From Acanthosoma haemorrhoidale (Eukaryota; Arthropoda; Insecta; Hemiptera; Acanthosomatidae): DNA of 64,000 nt. Position 1 is the first letter of the stretch; each line of letters starts with the position of its first letter. The notes below the pieces were generated by a model that was not told where the DNA came from, ran no database searches, and saw nothing but the letters and a program-made list of their open reading frames with translations. The stretch lies in NCBI GenBank assembly GCA_930367205.1, contig OV884009.1, forward strand, positions 88,681,189-88,745,188, written 5' to 3'. Position numbers and translations under genes: made by a program. Shown in pieces: positions 44,441 through 56,824 of the stretch.

Positions 44441-45999
44441 TATTAGTTTTTGGTTTGGCGTCAAGTCCAGCTATTTGTCAAATAGTTTCGCAAAGGTATT
44501 CCGAATTTTTCAGCTTATTTGGATGTTATCTTGATTGGGGGGGGGGGGCTACGAGGGAATATTGTATGAAAACCTTGAATTTAGTGTTTAAAAATAATAT
44601 AAGATAAAAGTCTATTTGGCGTAGAGTCTTAAGAGTTTTTGGGTTTTCACATATCTGCGGCTGGCAAACAACCGTCAAAAGATAAATTAGAAAAATTGCT
44701 AATTGTCAAGTACTAACAAATCACACTCAAGTCAAGTCGTATTTATCTGTAATATCGTTTTATAGAAATTTTATTAAAATGTGTCCTGATATTTTATAAC
44801 CACTGTATAAGTTGCTGAGGAAAGAGAAACCTTTTAGTTGGTCAGTTGAATGTGAGTTAGCGTTAAAAAAAAAGTAAAAATATCCTGTCGGAAAAGTCAT
44901 TACTGTTTTTTTATGATCCAGCAAAAAAAGACAATTTGACTGTGGACGCGTCACAATACGTGGTCGGAGCGGGCTTCAGTCATGTTATAGATGGGGAGGA
45001 TCACCTTATAGCGTTTGAATCGGATACGTTGAATGCCGCTTGCCGTATGTATGGTGGAAAGGTATGGATTTGGATATAGAGAAGAAAGTCCAATCGTCTT
45101 ACAATTGCCAAAAGAATCTTAACGATACTGAAAAAAAAATTAAGGATGTATTGGCCTTCAGCAATGGCCTCGTTGGAACGAGTTCATTTTTTTTCAAAAT
45201 AAAAATATCTCGATTGTGGTTGACTCTTTTTCTAAATGGATGGAGTGTTTCCAAATAAAATCAACAAAGGAAGGAAATGGCATTGCACGGTTAGATGAGT
45301 TATTCGCCAGATTCTCTTTATCAACAACTATGTTCAGTGATAATGGTCCACCGTTTAGTTCCGAAGAGTTTAAAAAGTATGTCACTCAAGTCAGATTAAA
45401 CTGTTGCATAGTTCACCGTATAGCCCAGAGTCAAATGGTTTAGTCGAAAGAGCAGTTCAAACATTTAAAAAGTTGTTGATAAAGAATTATTCTGAGTCGC
45501 GTCAAGTAGGGTTGGAAATGTTGTCTACATTATATACGTATAAGTCTACGCTGTCGCCAGTTACGGGGTGTTCACCCATTTCGTTCATGTTGTGGTATAA
45601 ACCCAGAATTTCCTCATTTATTTTAAATCCAAAAATGGGTATTGTTCAAAATAAAATAATAGAGTCAAATGTCAAGTTTCGTAAGAGCTTTAATGTGAAT
45701 GATTTTTTCATGGTACCCCTGAGGTGTCTAACGGGAAATAAGTCTTGGACACCAGCTAGAGTTTGTTTGAAATTAAGTCAATATATATATTTGGTAAAAG
45801 TCATGTCAGGTAGAGTCCAAAAAACCCATCCTAATTAGATTCGAACTATGCATTTAGATTGAAAATTTCATCCACCGGAAGGCTCGTTTCAGGAGGATGT
45901 TGATTTGGTTCTGTTCATTACTGAGAGGAAAAGGCAAGACGTGAAGGTCAGTGAAGATAGGACTAGTGAGGTTGGCATAAGACAACCCAGGGAATGAAG
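44440..45999 (+). pseudogene. Gypsy-like pol remnant (RT, RNase H, integrase)
   Basis: RT: FGVKSSPAICQ (about 44455) and AYLDVILIG where YLDDVILIG is expected, so one catalytic Asp is gone, followed by a 12 G run (44537-44548). EFLGFHISAAGKQPSKDKLEKLL-type end of RT is split near 44640-44700. RNase H: LTVDASQYVVGAGFSHVI (about 44935). Integrase: VWWKGMDLDIEKKV (about 45050), VDSFSKWMECFQ (45219), DNGPPFSSEEFKKYV (about 45340), SPESNGLVERAVQTFKKLL (about 45420) and a C-terminal tail to a stop near 45999. Stops and shifts throughout; no LTRs found. Confidence 0.82.
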
Positions 46000-47919
46000 G
46001 ATAGTAGTCCCATACATAAGTTTTATCCATAGTGACTATGATTAAAGTTGTACAAGTTTACTTCAAAATATAATCAATATGGAGACGCTCCCAATTAGCT
46101 TTTGATCATCCCATGGGTGTATCGAGACTTTCTTGGGATTATTCCGAAAGGGGGCACACTCGGCATACCCATAGACTGTAAGCACTACCGACAAACTCGC
46201 AAGGAAACATTAAACATAAACTTACCCTTACAACCAGTGGATGAACCACCCCAGCAGTTTAGAATTCCCCTTCTTCAAGTGAGGGGACACCATTCAACCC
46301 AGAGAAACGTGGCCTACCTATCAACCTTAAAGACTATGACTGTGACCAGGACGATAGGCAGGATACTTCCTGATAAGACCCATGAATTTGTTGCTTATGA
46401 ATGTTCTATAAGTCTGAACTAACGCGAAATTTTCATAGCTTTGGTTGATTAACGAGTTCATTTCCCACAAGATAAAACTCGGCCATACACTTCCATTTGA
46501 GCCAAAGAGAAGTATCGAAGTAGTAAGTAGAAAATAATCGAATGCATACCACGTCCAGCTTAAAGTCCAAATCTCGCACCGACAGGCCACCACTTGTTTC
46601 AAATGGATCGATCTATGATCCATTTTTTGTGCGGGAAAAAATTGATAATTTGGCAGAAGTCAAAATTACGTTGTATGTGTTTTTCTTTAATGGTTACAAG
46701 GGCTTTATGTCGAGAGACAAATATATTTTTTGTTGGAATTCTTATTTTTTACACACCTCATTGAGATCAAATTACGTTGGCGATGTCACTTTACCATAGG
46801 GAACAAATAATAATTATGCCAACAAAAAACAAAATAAAGTACATATTTCCTTTCTACTATCCATATACAAACAAGTTTACATACAGATTAACACAATCGC
46901 AAAAAATCTAATTTGCATAAAAAACATCAATAATTACTGAATTTGTAAATATTCCAAATATAGGTATTAACTAGAAAGGTCATTGGATGGGTAGAGTGAC
47001 AAACAAAGATAATGGACGATGACACACAACACTTTCATCGACAATGCTTTCTAGATGTGAAGCCGGAGCCGTCGGAAGGCCTGGCCCTCGCTAGGGAAAT
47101 TGGGACAGCACGGCCAGGACTAAGTAAGCGACATCACATGCCACGGCATTCTCTCCGACCACTTACTTGAATATTAACCAACTGAGAAAGTGCTTTTGTC
47201 CAGTCCGTCAGCTTAGTTGGATAATTTAGTCAGCTCTTAAGCTAGCAATTTAAACATGTAACAATACATCAGTATATTATATATTTTCGAGGTTCTCAAA
47301 TTACATATACGTAAGAGTTCGATTTCAGTGAGCAGTTCATAAAAATAATTTGCTAAACTAAAGCGCAATAGGTTGACGATGAGGATATCAGTAGATTGTC
47401 TATTTGGCTGGACTGATTTGGACGCCCGTGGACTCTTTTTTTTAAAGAAAAAAAATTACCGACTGGAACTTGTAAGCCCATGCTTGATCCCGTTGTTTTC
47501 CGTATTTTTACGTTTTAATTTCGCTATATAAAGGAGCATGCATCCACTTTTGAGTATTCTTTTTTATTAATTTGCCATTTTATTTGGCTGCTAGGAAGTT
47601 TGGGTTGGTTTAATTGCGAGTTTCATTCGCTGTACTTAATACTTCTGAATAGTTTCATTATAAATAAAGAGCGAAGCATTCGGGAAATTTTGAATAAAGT
47701 TTATGTTTGGTAAAATATCAAGGATAAGGGTAAATTCATGAAAATATATAACTTATGCGTAATTGTAAAATATAAATGGCTGAAATAGATGAAATGACAT
47801 AAGCACTTCTTTCTAGGTGGCTGGTAAATATCAGTACCAAGCTCAGAAACAAAACTTATTAATCTATTAATCTGTCATTTTGTAATAATGAAATTTTTTT
47901 TACAGCATATCTTATGGAA
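46000..47919. other. Unassigned region
   Basis: 1.9 kb without a recognisable element or exon. A GC-richer patch lies at 47050-47160. Open frames (46102-46422, 46327-46623) overlap on both strands and look like chance. Confidence 0.4.
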
Positions 47920-48204
47920 ATGTCACAGCCTTACTAGTTTCTGAACAAAAATTTCTGACAAACCGGAAAACACAGCAATTCGTAATATTTTATTTTGTAA
48001 AATTTGAAGCTTTTTAAGTTCAGAGCTACAAGCAAAGCCCCAGCCTTCACAACCGTACATGAGCGATATGGCTACATCCGGTTTCAATATCCTCAAATAT
48101 GTCTCTGAAAGGTTTATTTTATTTATATGGCTCTCAGTTTGATCTTCCATTGTAGTTTTGTTGTAGAGAGATAGTTCAGGTGGTCTGAAGAGGTGGTGTA
48201 AAGT
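47920..48204 (-). pseudogene. RT C-terminal fragment of another LINE
   Basis: The minus-strand frame 48216-47923 reads YLRILKPDVAISLMYGCEGWG then KLQILQNKILRIA, the usual C-terminal region of jockey-type RT (RPIxxYGxxxW, QNKxLR). It is unlike family A in detail, so it is a different family or an old copy. Confidence 0.6.
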
Positions 48205-48690
48205 AAAGTCCCCCACGCTCCTCCGTCAGCCGCGTCACCGGATACGAGCCAGTGGAGGCTGTCAATAGAGCGTGAGAACCACAGACGCTCAGGACGTGAT
48301 TGGAGAAACTGTTCATTGCCAGGAATCCCACTGTCGCGTATTTATAGCAGGTAACGAGGTCACTGCCGCTTTAGTCTCCGAGGATATTACAGGGATGAGA
48401 AGGGCATCTCTATTCCGTATGTCAAGATTAACTCCGTATAACTTTGTGGATTAGTAATTTATTTTTCTGTTGAGAGATGGGATGTCCTTCGAAGTAGTCT
48501 GTACAGTTGTCCAAAGCGTCTGTTTAGTTCTTGTCTATTTAGCCTCGTATGTGGGTTCCATGCCAGCCTTTTGTCGAGATGGAAACCTAAGTACCGTACT
48601 AAGTCTCGGATATAGAAAGAGGAATGGAATTTAAAAAAACTAGTGGACAGGACTTGCTGCAGAGGGTAAAGGTAATGTGGGCACATTAAT
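48205..48690 (-). mobile_element. Jockey-like family A fragment
   Basis: Matches 41241-43926 in the RYLGFHLDKRLAWNPHTRL block (48600-48520), the RRTSHLS block, and the 3' UTR with ACGCGGCTGACG and CTGTCGCGTATTTATAG. It lacks part of the RT end (an internal deletion near 48420) and the very 3' tail. Confidence 0.72.
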
Positions 48691-49110
48691 TTTAAAATAT
48701 AACTAAATTTAAGTTGAAATTACAATAATATGTTAGCTATAACATGCTCAAGTATTTTGTGTTTCTACCCGCTTAAAAGATAAACTATCTTCTATATTCT
48801 ATTATTCTGGAGAATAATTTTCCAATAATATTTCATAAGAAATAATTTTGCATGGCTTAAAAATCTCTACTGAATGTTTTATAAAAGTAGCCTTGATTGG
48901 TTGAGAAGTTTTGAATGATATTTGCATTAAAGGGGCCCTTTAGGAAATTATCCTATCCCCATACATACATTTCGTGTTTTTGTTTTTGGAGTTGTTTTTT
49001 TAGATGGTGGCAGAACTAACGCCTATAACCTAGTAAAAAAGTAAAACGGATGTTTTCAGTTGATCAAGCCCCACTGATAAGGTAGTGAAATTTTGTATTA
49101 TATTATAGGT
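48691..49110. other. Spacer, unassigned
   Basis: AT-rich; no feature seen. Confidence 0.4.
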
Positions 49111-49150
49111 CAGGCGTCGGCAACCTGCGGCATGCGTGCCAAGTGTGTGT
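49111..49150 (+). repeat. hAT-like terminal sequence without a partner
   Basis: CAGGCGTCGGCAACCTGCGG, then CATGCGTGCCA, is the typical outer end of a Charlie/hAT-type element. No inverted partner was seen in the next few kilobases, so this is a truncated end or a deeply decayed element. Confidence 0.4.
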
Positions 49151-52100
49151 GTGATTTTCGATAGCACGCAGCGTGAATTGAAACCAGTAGGGTGGAGTCA
49201 CCGGTAAATGTCGCTTTTACTTATTTTAAAAAATCACTGTTTTGTTATATATTGAGCTACCATTTTTTTTTTTTTATTCATGTTATACTCTATCCTAATC
49301 TCGAAGATATTTTAGAGTTAAAATGAATAAAATATTATTTTTTGACCCCGCAGTTATTACGTTTACATTTTTTTTTGTTAGTTTATAGCAAATGTGAAAT
49401 TCAAAAATTGCAAGCGGTGCTGATTCTCTACCTCAATATTGAACGAACAGTCTGTTCGGTATTTTCAAGGCTTTTCTAGATGTTTCAGTTAACAGATCCT
49501 AGTTCCATTTCCTCCCATTTTGCTGTTGAAAATTTCACCACCAGAGGTCGTTTTTCGGTTATTTTTCAGGAACTACGTGGATCCAAAGCAGCGATAGCGA
49601 GACAAATAAGCGAAGTAGGTACTCGCGTGGTGAGAGTCACTTCCCATGGGATGATTCATCCACCTCGTTGACGTCTCTTAGTTTTGCTTGTAGTTCTAAA
49701 GAACGTGCCTTTGTTATGAAGACTCATATGCAGGGAAATTTAGGAAGAAATGCTAAGCAATAAGCCCTTTCATTTCTTGTTACATAAATATGTTTGCTGA
49801 CTGCAGTTATAAGGTAAGAGTCGTTTTATTCATATAGTTCACTCGTTTGCTTTACCAGTCCTTACCAGATTCCCCGTTCATATATTTAATTTATTCTATG
49901 TGATATGATTTGTTGTATATTGTTTGTTTAAGAAATGTATCTGCTCGTCGTTATTGTCATAATTCCGGGTTTAATGTTATAATTGCCTATTGTTATATTG
50001 TTTCTTTGTCTTCTCTATTCTTAATTCAAGTACGTCGCTCGTACATCACCACCCCTTAAAAAAAAAACTGACCAGCGGTTGGATGTTGATAGACAACACT
50101 ATTGTAATTATATGTAATCAAATGATTAATTGAATATAATAAGACACTGGAAATTCAAGTCGAATAATTGGAAAATTGAGAGAATTATTCGTGCATATAG
50201 ACTTTCCGCTGTGCAGCAGGATTTCTTGGTTTATTTCACGCAATGGTTTCTCTTGTATTATGAGTAGATTTGTAGCACTTCTTGAAGTGGTATGATAGCA
50301 GGGGGTGAGACTCTATTGAAGAGAGCTGGGTGTGTGATCTGTTTCTTGCTGACCTGAAAACATACCTGATTAAAATAACCAAATCCGTTAAGCCAAAGCT
50401 AAGCCTTTTCCAAATTGTGTAAAAGTAAATTGCAACATGAGATGATGTAAATAAAAATGTAATCAATGGTGGCATTTACCAGCTGGTCACAGACCCATCA
50501 TTATTTTTCACAGGGAATGTTTTAATTTTTTTTAACATCATCAGAGCATCGGATGGAACCATACTAAATACCATGGCTTCGATGTTTTATGGATGTGGTT
50601 GTAGGTTTCTTCTCTCCCCAATGAAAAATAAGTCCTATTCCATGTTTAGGCCAGAGAAAATTTGGAAAAAATGTAAATATATAAATGGACATATATTTAA
50701 TATTAAAACTTTAAATGTAAGTTATGCAATGTATTTATTTAATTACTTCTAAAAAGCAATCTTATTTTTGGTTATATCAACTTAAGGAAAAAATATTTTG
50801 AAAGACTCTAAATTTGAAGCAGTAAATTAGTGTGAGCTCTGGACCCAAAGATAATGCTTTGGGCTTAAGGTAACGAGGTTTTGGGCTGAGGATTAAGCAG
50901 TGTAAGTGTGGTAGCGTCGGTACAGTACAGTTCCCCTTGGAACTTGAATATCCAGTTGGTAACATTGGCCTACCAACTTCTTAGTTCCAACTTGGAGGAT
51001 ATTACGCACGGACCTTTCCGTTGGCATCGCTGCGCTCGCTGCATCTTTCAACTCTACGAGAATGATCTATCTAAATTTTAATTTCATACCAGAGGTTTAC
51101 ATTTATTTTAAAATTAGTTCTTTTTTTTTTTTTTTAATGAATACTCGTTGGAATAGTAAATTTTATTTATAATTATTCTGATCACGCCTGGTATTAACAT
51201 TTTGTTATTTATTTACATTAAGTCCATTGTGTATATTTTTTTAAAATAGAATGTATTGTGATTTGGCATAAATTTTGAGTTGGCTGTTTATTTGTTTGTT
51301 TTTTTTAGATCAGTTATATTTTTTTTTTCAGTGCAGTTTTGTGCCAGAGAATCCACCTGAGTTGATTTGTCACATAGAGGATTTTGTAATTCTTTACGGA
51401 TAACTCAGCGTAAACATTCCATACCAGGGGACTTATAGTTACTGGTTTTAAATAAAACCAACACTGGTGAAAATATAAGGATTTCTGTTTTTCTGAAACA
51501 AAAAAAACAAAAAACGAAGTTTTGAAAAGCCACACTAATAGGCTTAAGAAACCCCAAATGACCATAATCCTAAAAAACACAATAATTTGAAAGTTCGGAT
51601 AAATAGAATACCAATTTTTTGTTTGTGGATTATCTATATACAGGGGAAGGGTGAATTAAAAGCAAATGGTTCTACCCCCGCAGTTCCATAAAAACCGATC
51701 TTTCGTATTGTGTTTATCTATTTCCTGCATTTGTCGTGTAACTACAACGTTCGTAATCCTTTTTCCCCTCGTTTTTCTATCAAACGAGATCAGTGACATT
51801 CTGTAATTCTGAATTGACCTGAAGTTCATAATAAGATGTGAAACGTTGATGAAAAACATACTAGATCATCCAATTGCTAGTTGCCTCGCTATTTTAGGAA
51901 TCGCAAATCTAGAAGTGAGAAAATAGCTACTTCCGTTCAGATAGCTAAATTTAATTACCTGTTTAATGCTTTTAACGTCATTCTATTAAACGGTATTGGC
52001 GATAAAAATATATTCTCCCATCAAGCCAAATTTTACCGGTTTATGTGAATATTTTCAGATTATTTTTAGATATAGATTTAAAATTTTTATTTGGCAGTTA

Positions 52101-52819
52101 AATTATTAACATTAGCGATGTTTATAGCGTTAAGCATTGAAAGACGTTCATCCTTCACTGTTTTTTTGGATTTTGTTTACAATGGGCTAGGATAATATCA
52201 ACTTTTTCTCTCTTAGGTAATGTTCGTTTCATCACACTGCAGCGGGATCTCTTTTAGGAATTGCGAAAATGAACATCTTTCAGTACTTTCTTGAATATAA
52301 ATCAACATACATAAATATTTTTTAGGATATATATAGGTATACATAAATATAGGTCTAAGACTGAACTTAACCATAGGATAATGCACAACACATCCATGCA
52401 ATCCAACACATTCAACATTTACAGACTAGAATGTTAAATAATTAATAAAGAAAGACATTTTGATTTGCACGCCTAGTGCAGACAGATAAATATCGAAAGA
52501 AAATTCACAGCTATATTGTAAAGAACTTCTGAACTTAGAAATACTTTTTTACTGTCGTGTTTTTACTTTATTATCCACTCACCTGATCATTACAGCTCTA
52601 TGGCGATTGGGACTCGTTATTTTCATTCAACAGAACGCTTGTGTATTCATTTCAAATGAGATTTAAGGTAAACTAAAACCTTCGCTTTTTCATTTTCGGA
52701 CCGCTGGATTTACCATTTTTCCTACTGTGCATCAGCTTCTTTAAAAAAAGAAGCTAATTTATTAAATTGTTTTGTTGGCAGGATTACATATTATTTTATT
52801 ATAGGATTATTTATTGATA
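49151..52819. other. Unassigned region
   Basis: 3.7 kb, with no family match in either strand's frames. The longest frames are under 90 codons and look like chance. Confidence 0.4.
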
Positions 52820-53515
52820 ATTAACAGCCAAAGAAAAACTACCGGTAAAGAACTAAACAGACGGTTTGGACAAATGTACAGACTATTTCGAAGGACACCC
52901 CATATCTTAATAGAAAATAAATTACTAATCCACAAAGTTATACCTAAGCCAATCTGGACATACGCTATAGAGGTATGGAAGACAGCAAAATAGTCGAACA
53001 TCAAGCTTATCCAATCCCTTCAATCATAAGTCCTGGGAACAATAGTAAACGCTCCGTATTACGTCAGCTACAAAACACTTCATAACGACCTTAATATACC
53101 CTAGATTCTTGAATTATTCCAGTCATTATACTGCACTTCTCATCCATGTAATTCTCCTCGGAGACTAAAGTGGCAGTGACCTCGTTACCTGCTATAAATA
53201 CGCGACAGTGGGAGTCCTGGAAATGACCAGTTTTTCCAATCACGTCCTGAGCGTCTGTGGCTCTAACGCTCTCTCTCCACTGGCTCGTATCAAGTAACGT
53301 GGCTAACGGAGAAGCGTGGGGGACTTCCCATGACTCCGCTTCCTCTTTCCCATACGAGGGTGGTGACAACCATGTGGATTGGTGATGTCTCTGGGCTGTT
53401 TGTAAATACTGTATGAATGAGCGAGTGATTGAAAATAGTAAATATGTTATGAATGAGAACATTTATCACAATTAATTATTGCCCAATAAGCCAGATTGTA
53501 ATTTTATCACAATGA
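52820..53515 (+). mobile_element. Jockey-like family A fragment (RT end and 3' UTR)
   Basis: Plus strand: KELNRRFGQMYRLFRRTPHIL (about 52850) and KPIWTYAIEVWKTAK (about 52950), then a 3' UTR with the CTGTAAATACTGTATGAATGAGCGAG-type block and a TTGCCCAATAAGCCAGATTG end. Stops interrupt the coding part. Confidence 0.78.
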
Positions 53516-53539
53516 AAATTTTTGAATTAAAAAAAAAGA

Positions 53540-53600
53540 AGTTTGATCGGGACTGGTACCCGGGACCTACCCGATGTATTTGCCAGCTGAGCTAGTTAAT
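53540..53600 (-). repeat. tRNA-derived SINE head or tRNA pseudogene
   Basis: On the minus strand: A-box TAGCTCAGCTGGCA (53594-53581) and a B-box-like GGGTACCAGTCC (53561-53550). The spacing is about 10 nt short for a tRNA, so a stem has been lost. It abuts the 3' tail of the family A copy at 52820-53515. Confidence 0.5.
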
Positions 53601-56600
53601 TGTAAATTATAAGGAGACCTATATCACAACAAAAAATTTTCATGAAAATTCAGCTTTGAGTCTTCTAGCTTTTGCTTGGTTTTATTAACTCAATTTGTAG
53701 CTTAAACTGAAAAACTATCTAAATCTAAATGTGCCTGGTTTTCAATTTTTTTCTTTTAAGAAGCTTTAACTAGAAGCGTTTATTTCAAAGAAAATCTACA
53801 TTAACTCACAAATCCAATACAATTTAATTATTTTTTATTCACTTTTTTTTTATTTATTTTTTCATAACCCCTTGTTACAAAATAAAGATTCTACAAACGT
53901 ATCTATTTACAATTGCTTCATTATATTTCCTGTAGCTTGGCTACATTTTATACAAATTATGTTTTCTACTAACAGTGATCTGCATTGTACAAAGGTATAA
54001 TGATGTACATTACACATTAATGGACTCTAATCTCCCTTCAAAGCGAATAAATCTTTTGCATTTTTATTCACGCTTTCCAAGTTTCACGCAAGCCAAATCT
54101 GTTACAAAAAAAAATGCCATAATCATTAGTAGAATCAATATATTATAAATGAAATGGATTCTTTTGGATTACAAATTAAATATTACTATACTACTCATAA
54201 TGGCCAGTGCTGTCCTTTATTTTATTAAGGCCAGTATGACGTTGACTTGTGCGAAAAGGAGGCCGCCGCATAAATGAGTTTGGCAGTCCAAGTATAGTCA
54301 CGGACATTTGAGTCAAGTCTCAGACATGCATTGCATGCGAAAATAAATAGTCACCATAGAAATTCTGGAGTCTAGTGTCACACATGTGAATGTTCGGTAT
54401 AATGAGATCATTTATCACACTTTCTGGATAAGGACAGATTGTAACTTTTTTTTCTTCAAATAATGGTTTTTTATTTAAAATTAAACAAAAAGTGGTGTTA
54501 TATTCACAGAAATATTATAATAACTGGATTAATGATTCATTTAACATGCCGTTTAGATTTCAGCATGCCAACCACGGGGCCTGGTCGCTACTATGTTGCA
54601 GTGAAATAATAAAGAAGTATAATATATAGAGAATTTCAGTTTTATATACTTTACAAAAGGACAAACTTTATAGAATAAACAAAAAATTTCATTTGGGTGA
54701 ATGATGTGAAATGAAATGAAAAATAAACTTTTTGGGACATTAGTATCAAAAGAATAACAAAAATGTCAATTACAGGACCATTCAGGCTCATCATGATAAC
54801 GAGGTAGCTACTTCAATAAAGCCTTAGCGAAGACAAAATAAGGTTGATAGGCGAAGAAGTTGAGCAACTTAGTTGAAAGGTTGAGCTAAAATACTTTTTA
54901 AGAAAGGCAAATGTACTTTTTGATCAAGAGAACATGCTTACATATCGCTTGTAGCATTTATTGGGCGTTACAGTTAAGTTGAGACAAACTTCATAGTTTT
55001 ATAGAAATTCGAAATTTTAAACCACAAACTTTTTACGAAACTGGTTCCAGAAATGCTTACTTAAAAGAGGAGGCACTGTACTGCTGAATGGTCGAAAACG
55101 CCGGATTAATGGAAAGTCAGAAAATAGTATAGACAAAAAATTATATACGAACATTTTACTTTTTACCTGGTTGATTTATGTTGATAATATTCTTTATTAT
55201 TAGTTTTGTCACGTGTACAGTTGTCGTACTTTGACATCCTTATTTATATCGTTGTCAGTAAATCAGATGTCAGATCTAGAGTTCTTCTATAATGCTCGAA
55301 ATGAACTCACGACTCAGATTGATCGCGTGAGCAAAAAAAAAGGGTATGCACTGGCCATATTTCTGTACAGGTTTTACAATTACGTTTTTCTGACTTGATA
55401 AACGGTTTTTGCAGTATGACCCCCAAATGAAATTTTTGAATTTTTTTTTTTTAAAAAGGTACAAAAAACAACTCCATTGGCAACGACGGAGAGAAATGTA
55501 CCGGAATTTGTATATGTATATACTCTAGAACGTGAAATATTTAAGCATTTGGCATGACGACGATCTAGATTAGTTAGAATAATCCCATAAATCAATTTTG
55601 ATATTTATCTTCTGTTTTACTGTCTGTATGTACGTGCTATGATGATTGAATCGAAATTAAATTTTGAGTGAATATTCTAAAACATTCAGAATCCACCTTA
55701 GAGACCTAGGAAATAGCCCCAAGCACCCCAGCTTCAACAACGTCTGATATGAGTATGGGAGTAAAAATCATGTGACTGACCCAAACTATTATAAATTCAA
55801 CCCAGTCCACCGCTGCTAACTAGTTATTATATTCATAGTACCCAGATGCCCAATCTTTGATCAATTGTAAACTAATTATAATCTAGATTATATTTGTTTA
55901 AATTTATATGTTACATGAAAAACACTTTCAGATTGATTGAATCATTGTTAAATCCGATACTCTCAAATAACATGCTCCATAACTGTTTGAAAGTATAGAC
56001 TCTTCCTAAGAGCTCGCCTGTGTAAGATTTACGGGTCAATGAAATTTCGTCAATTACTGTGCTGGTGCGCACCTTGGGAGATTCTATGATCTGTTGTTAC
56101 TTATGAGTTCACAAAATGCTAAACCTACTCATATTTACAAAAATCTCTCTCTCTCTCTTAAAATTATTTCCATACAGGTGAAAGCTCTTCTGCAGACCTA
56201 TGTTAATAGGCAGAATTTCTCATTCTATAAAATAAGTTTGGGACACCCTCCACAGCCAGGATCTCCCTGATATAAAAATAGTTTCATTTTTTCCTAAAAC
56301 ATTGTTGTAATATAATTTGGTAAGGCGTATGGGAGTGGATCATGAGATAGATGGACAGTGGTAGAAGAGGAGGACCAAGGGAGTGGACGCGGTGTCGATG
56401 TTACGACCACCCCAAGAACTGGCAGGGGAGATGTACGGTGGGGGCATGGATAGCCCACTTTCGCGTCTGTTATCCTCCAGTACCTTCAGTCTTCACCGGC
56501 TACTTCCAAGGAGTGCTTGCCACCAGGTACGTCCTCTCTTTCTAAGTCACCGTCAACGTTTCACTATCATAGTTCCAGTTGATTCCTTGTCTCAGCTCTC

Positions 56601-56773
56601 TTCCTCTATATATTCTGTTTTGTACCTTTTGTACTTAAATACTGAGGTTTTACTGATTTCAAACTCAAATTTGATTTATATGTAATCGAAAATCTAATTT
56701 TTGTGGACTTAAACATCTGATTACTGATTTTTTAAATCAAACATATAATTCTGTTTGGTCGTCAACAGCATAG

Positions 56774-56775
<2 letters not shown>
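53601..56775. other. Unassigned region
   Basis: AT-rich. A (TC)n run lies at 56142-56158. The frame at 56351-56545 (basic, Arg/Gly-rich start) has no family match. Confidence 0.4.

Positions 56776-56820
<45 letters not shown>
56776..56820. repeat. (AT)n microsatellite
   Basis: About 22 AT units without interruption. Confidence 0.95.

Positions 56821-56824
<4 letters not shown>

Noticed and set aside
56351..56545. Arg/Gly-rich frame that resembles LINE C-terminal GRPRxRW motifs
   Set aside because: Only a few residues agree and there is no neighbouring RT sequence.
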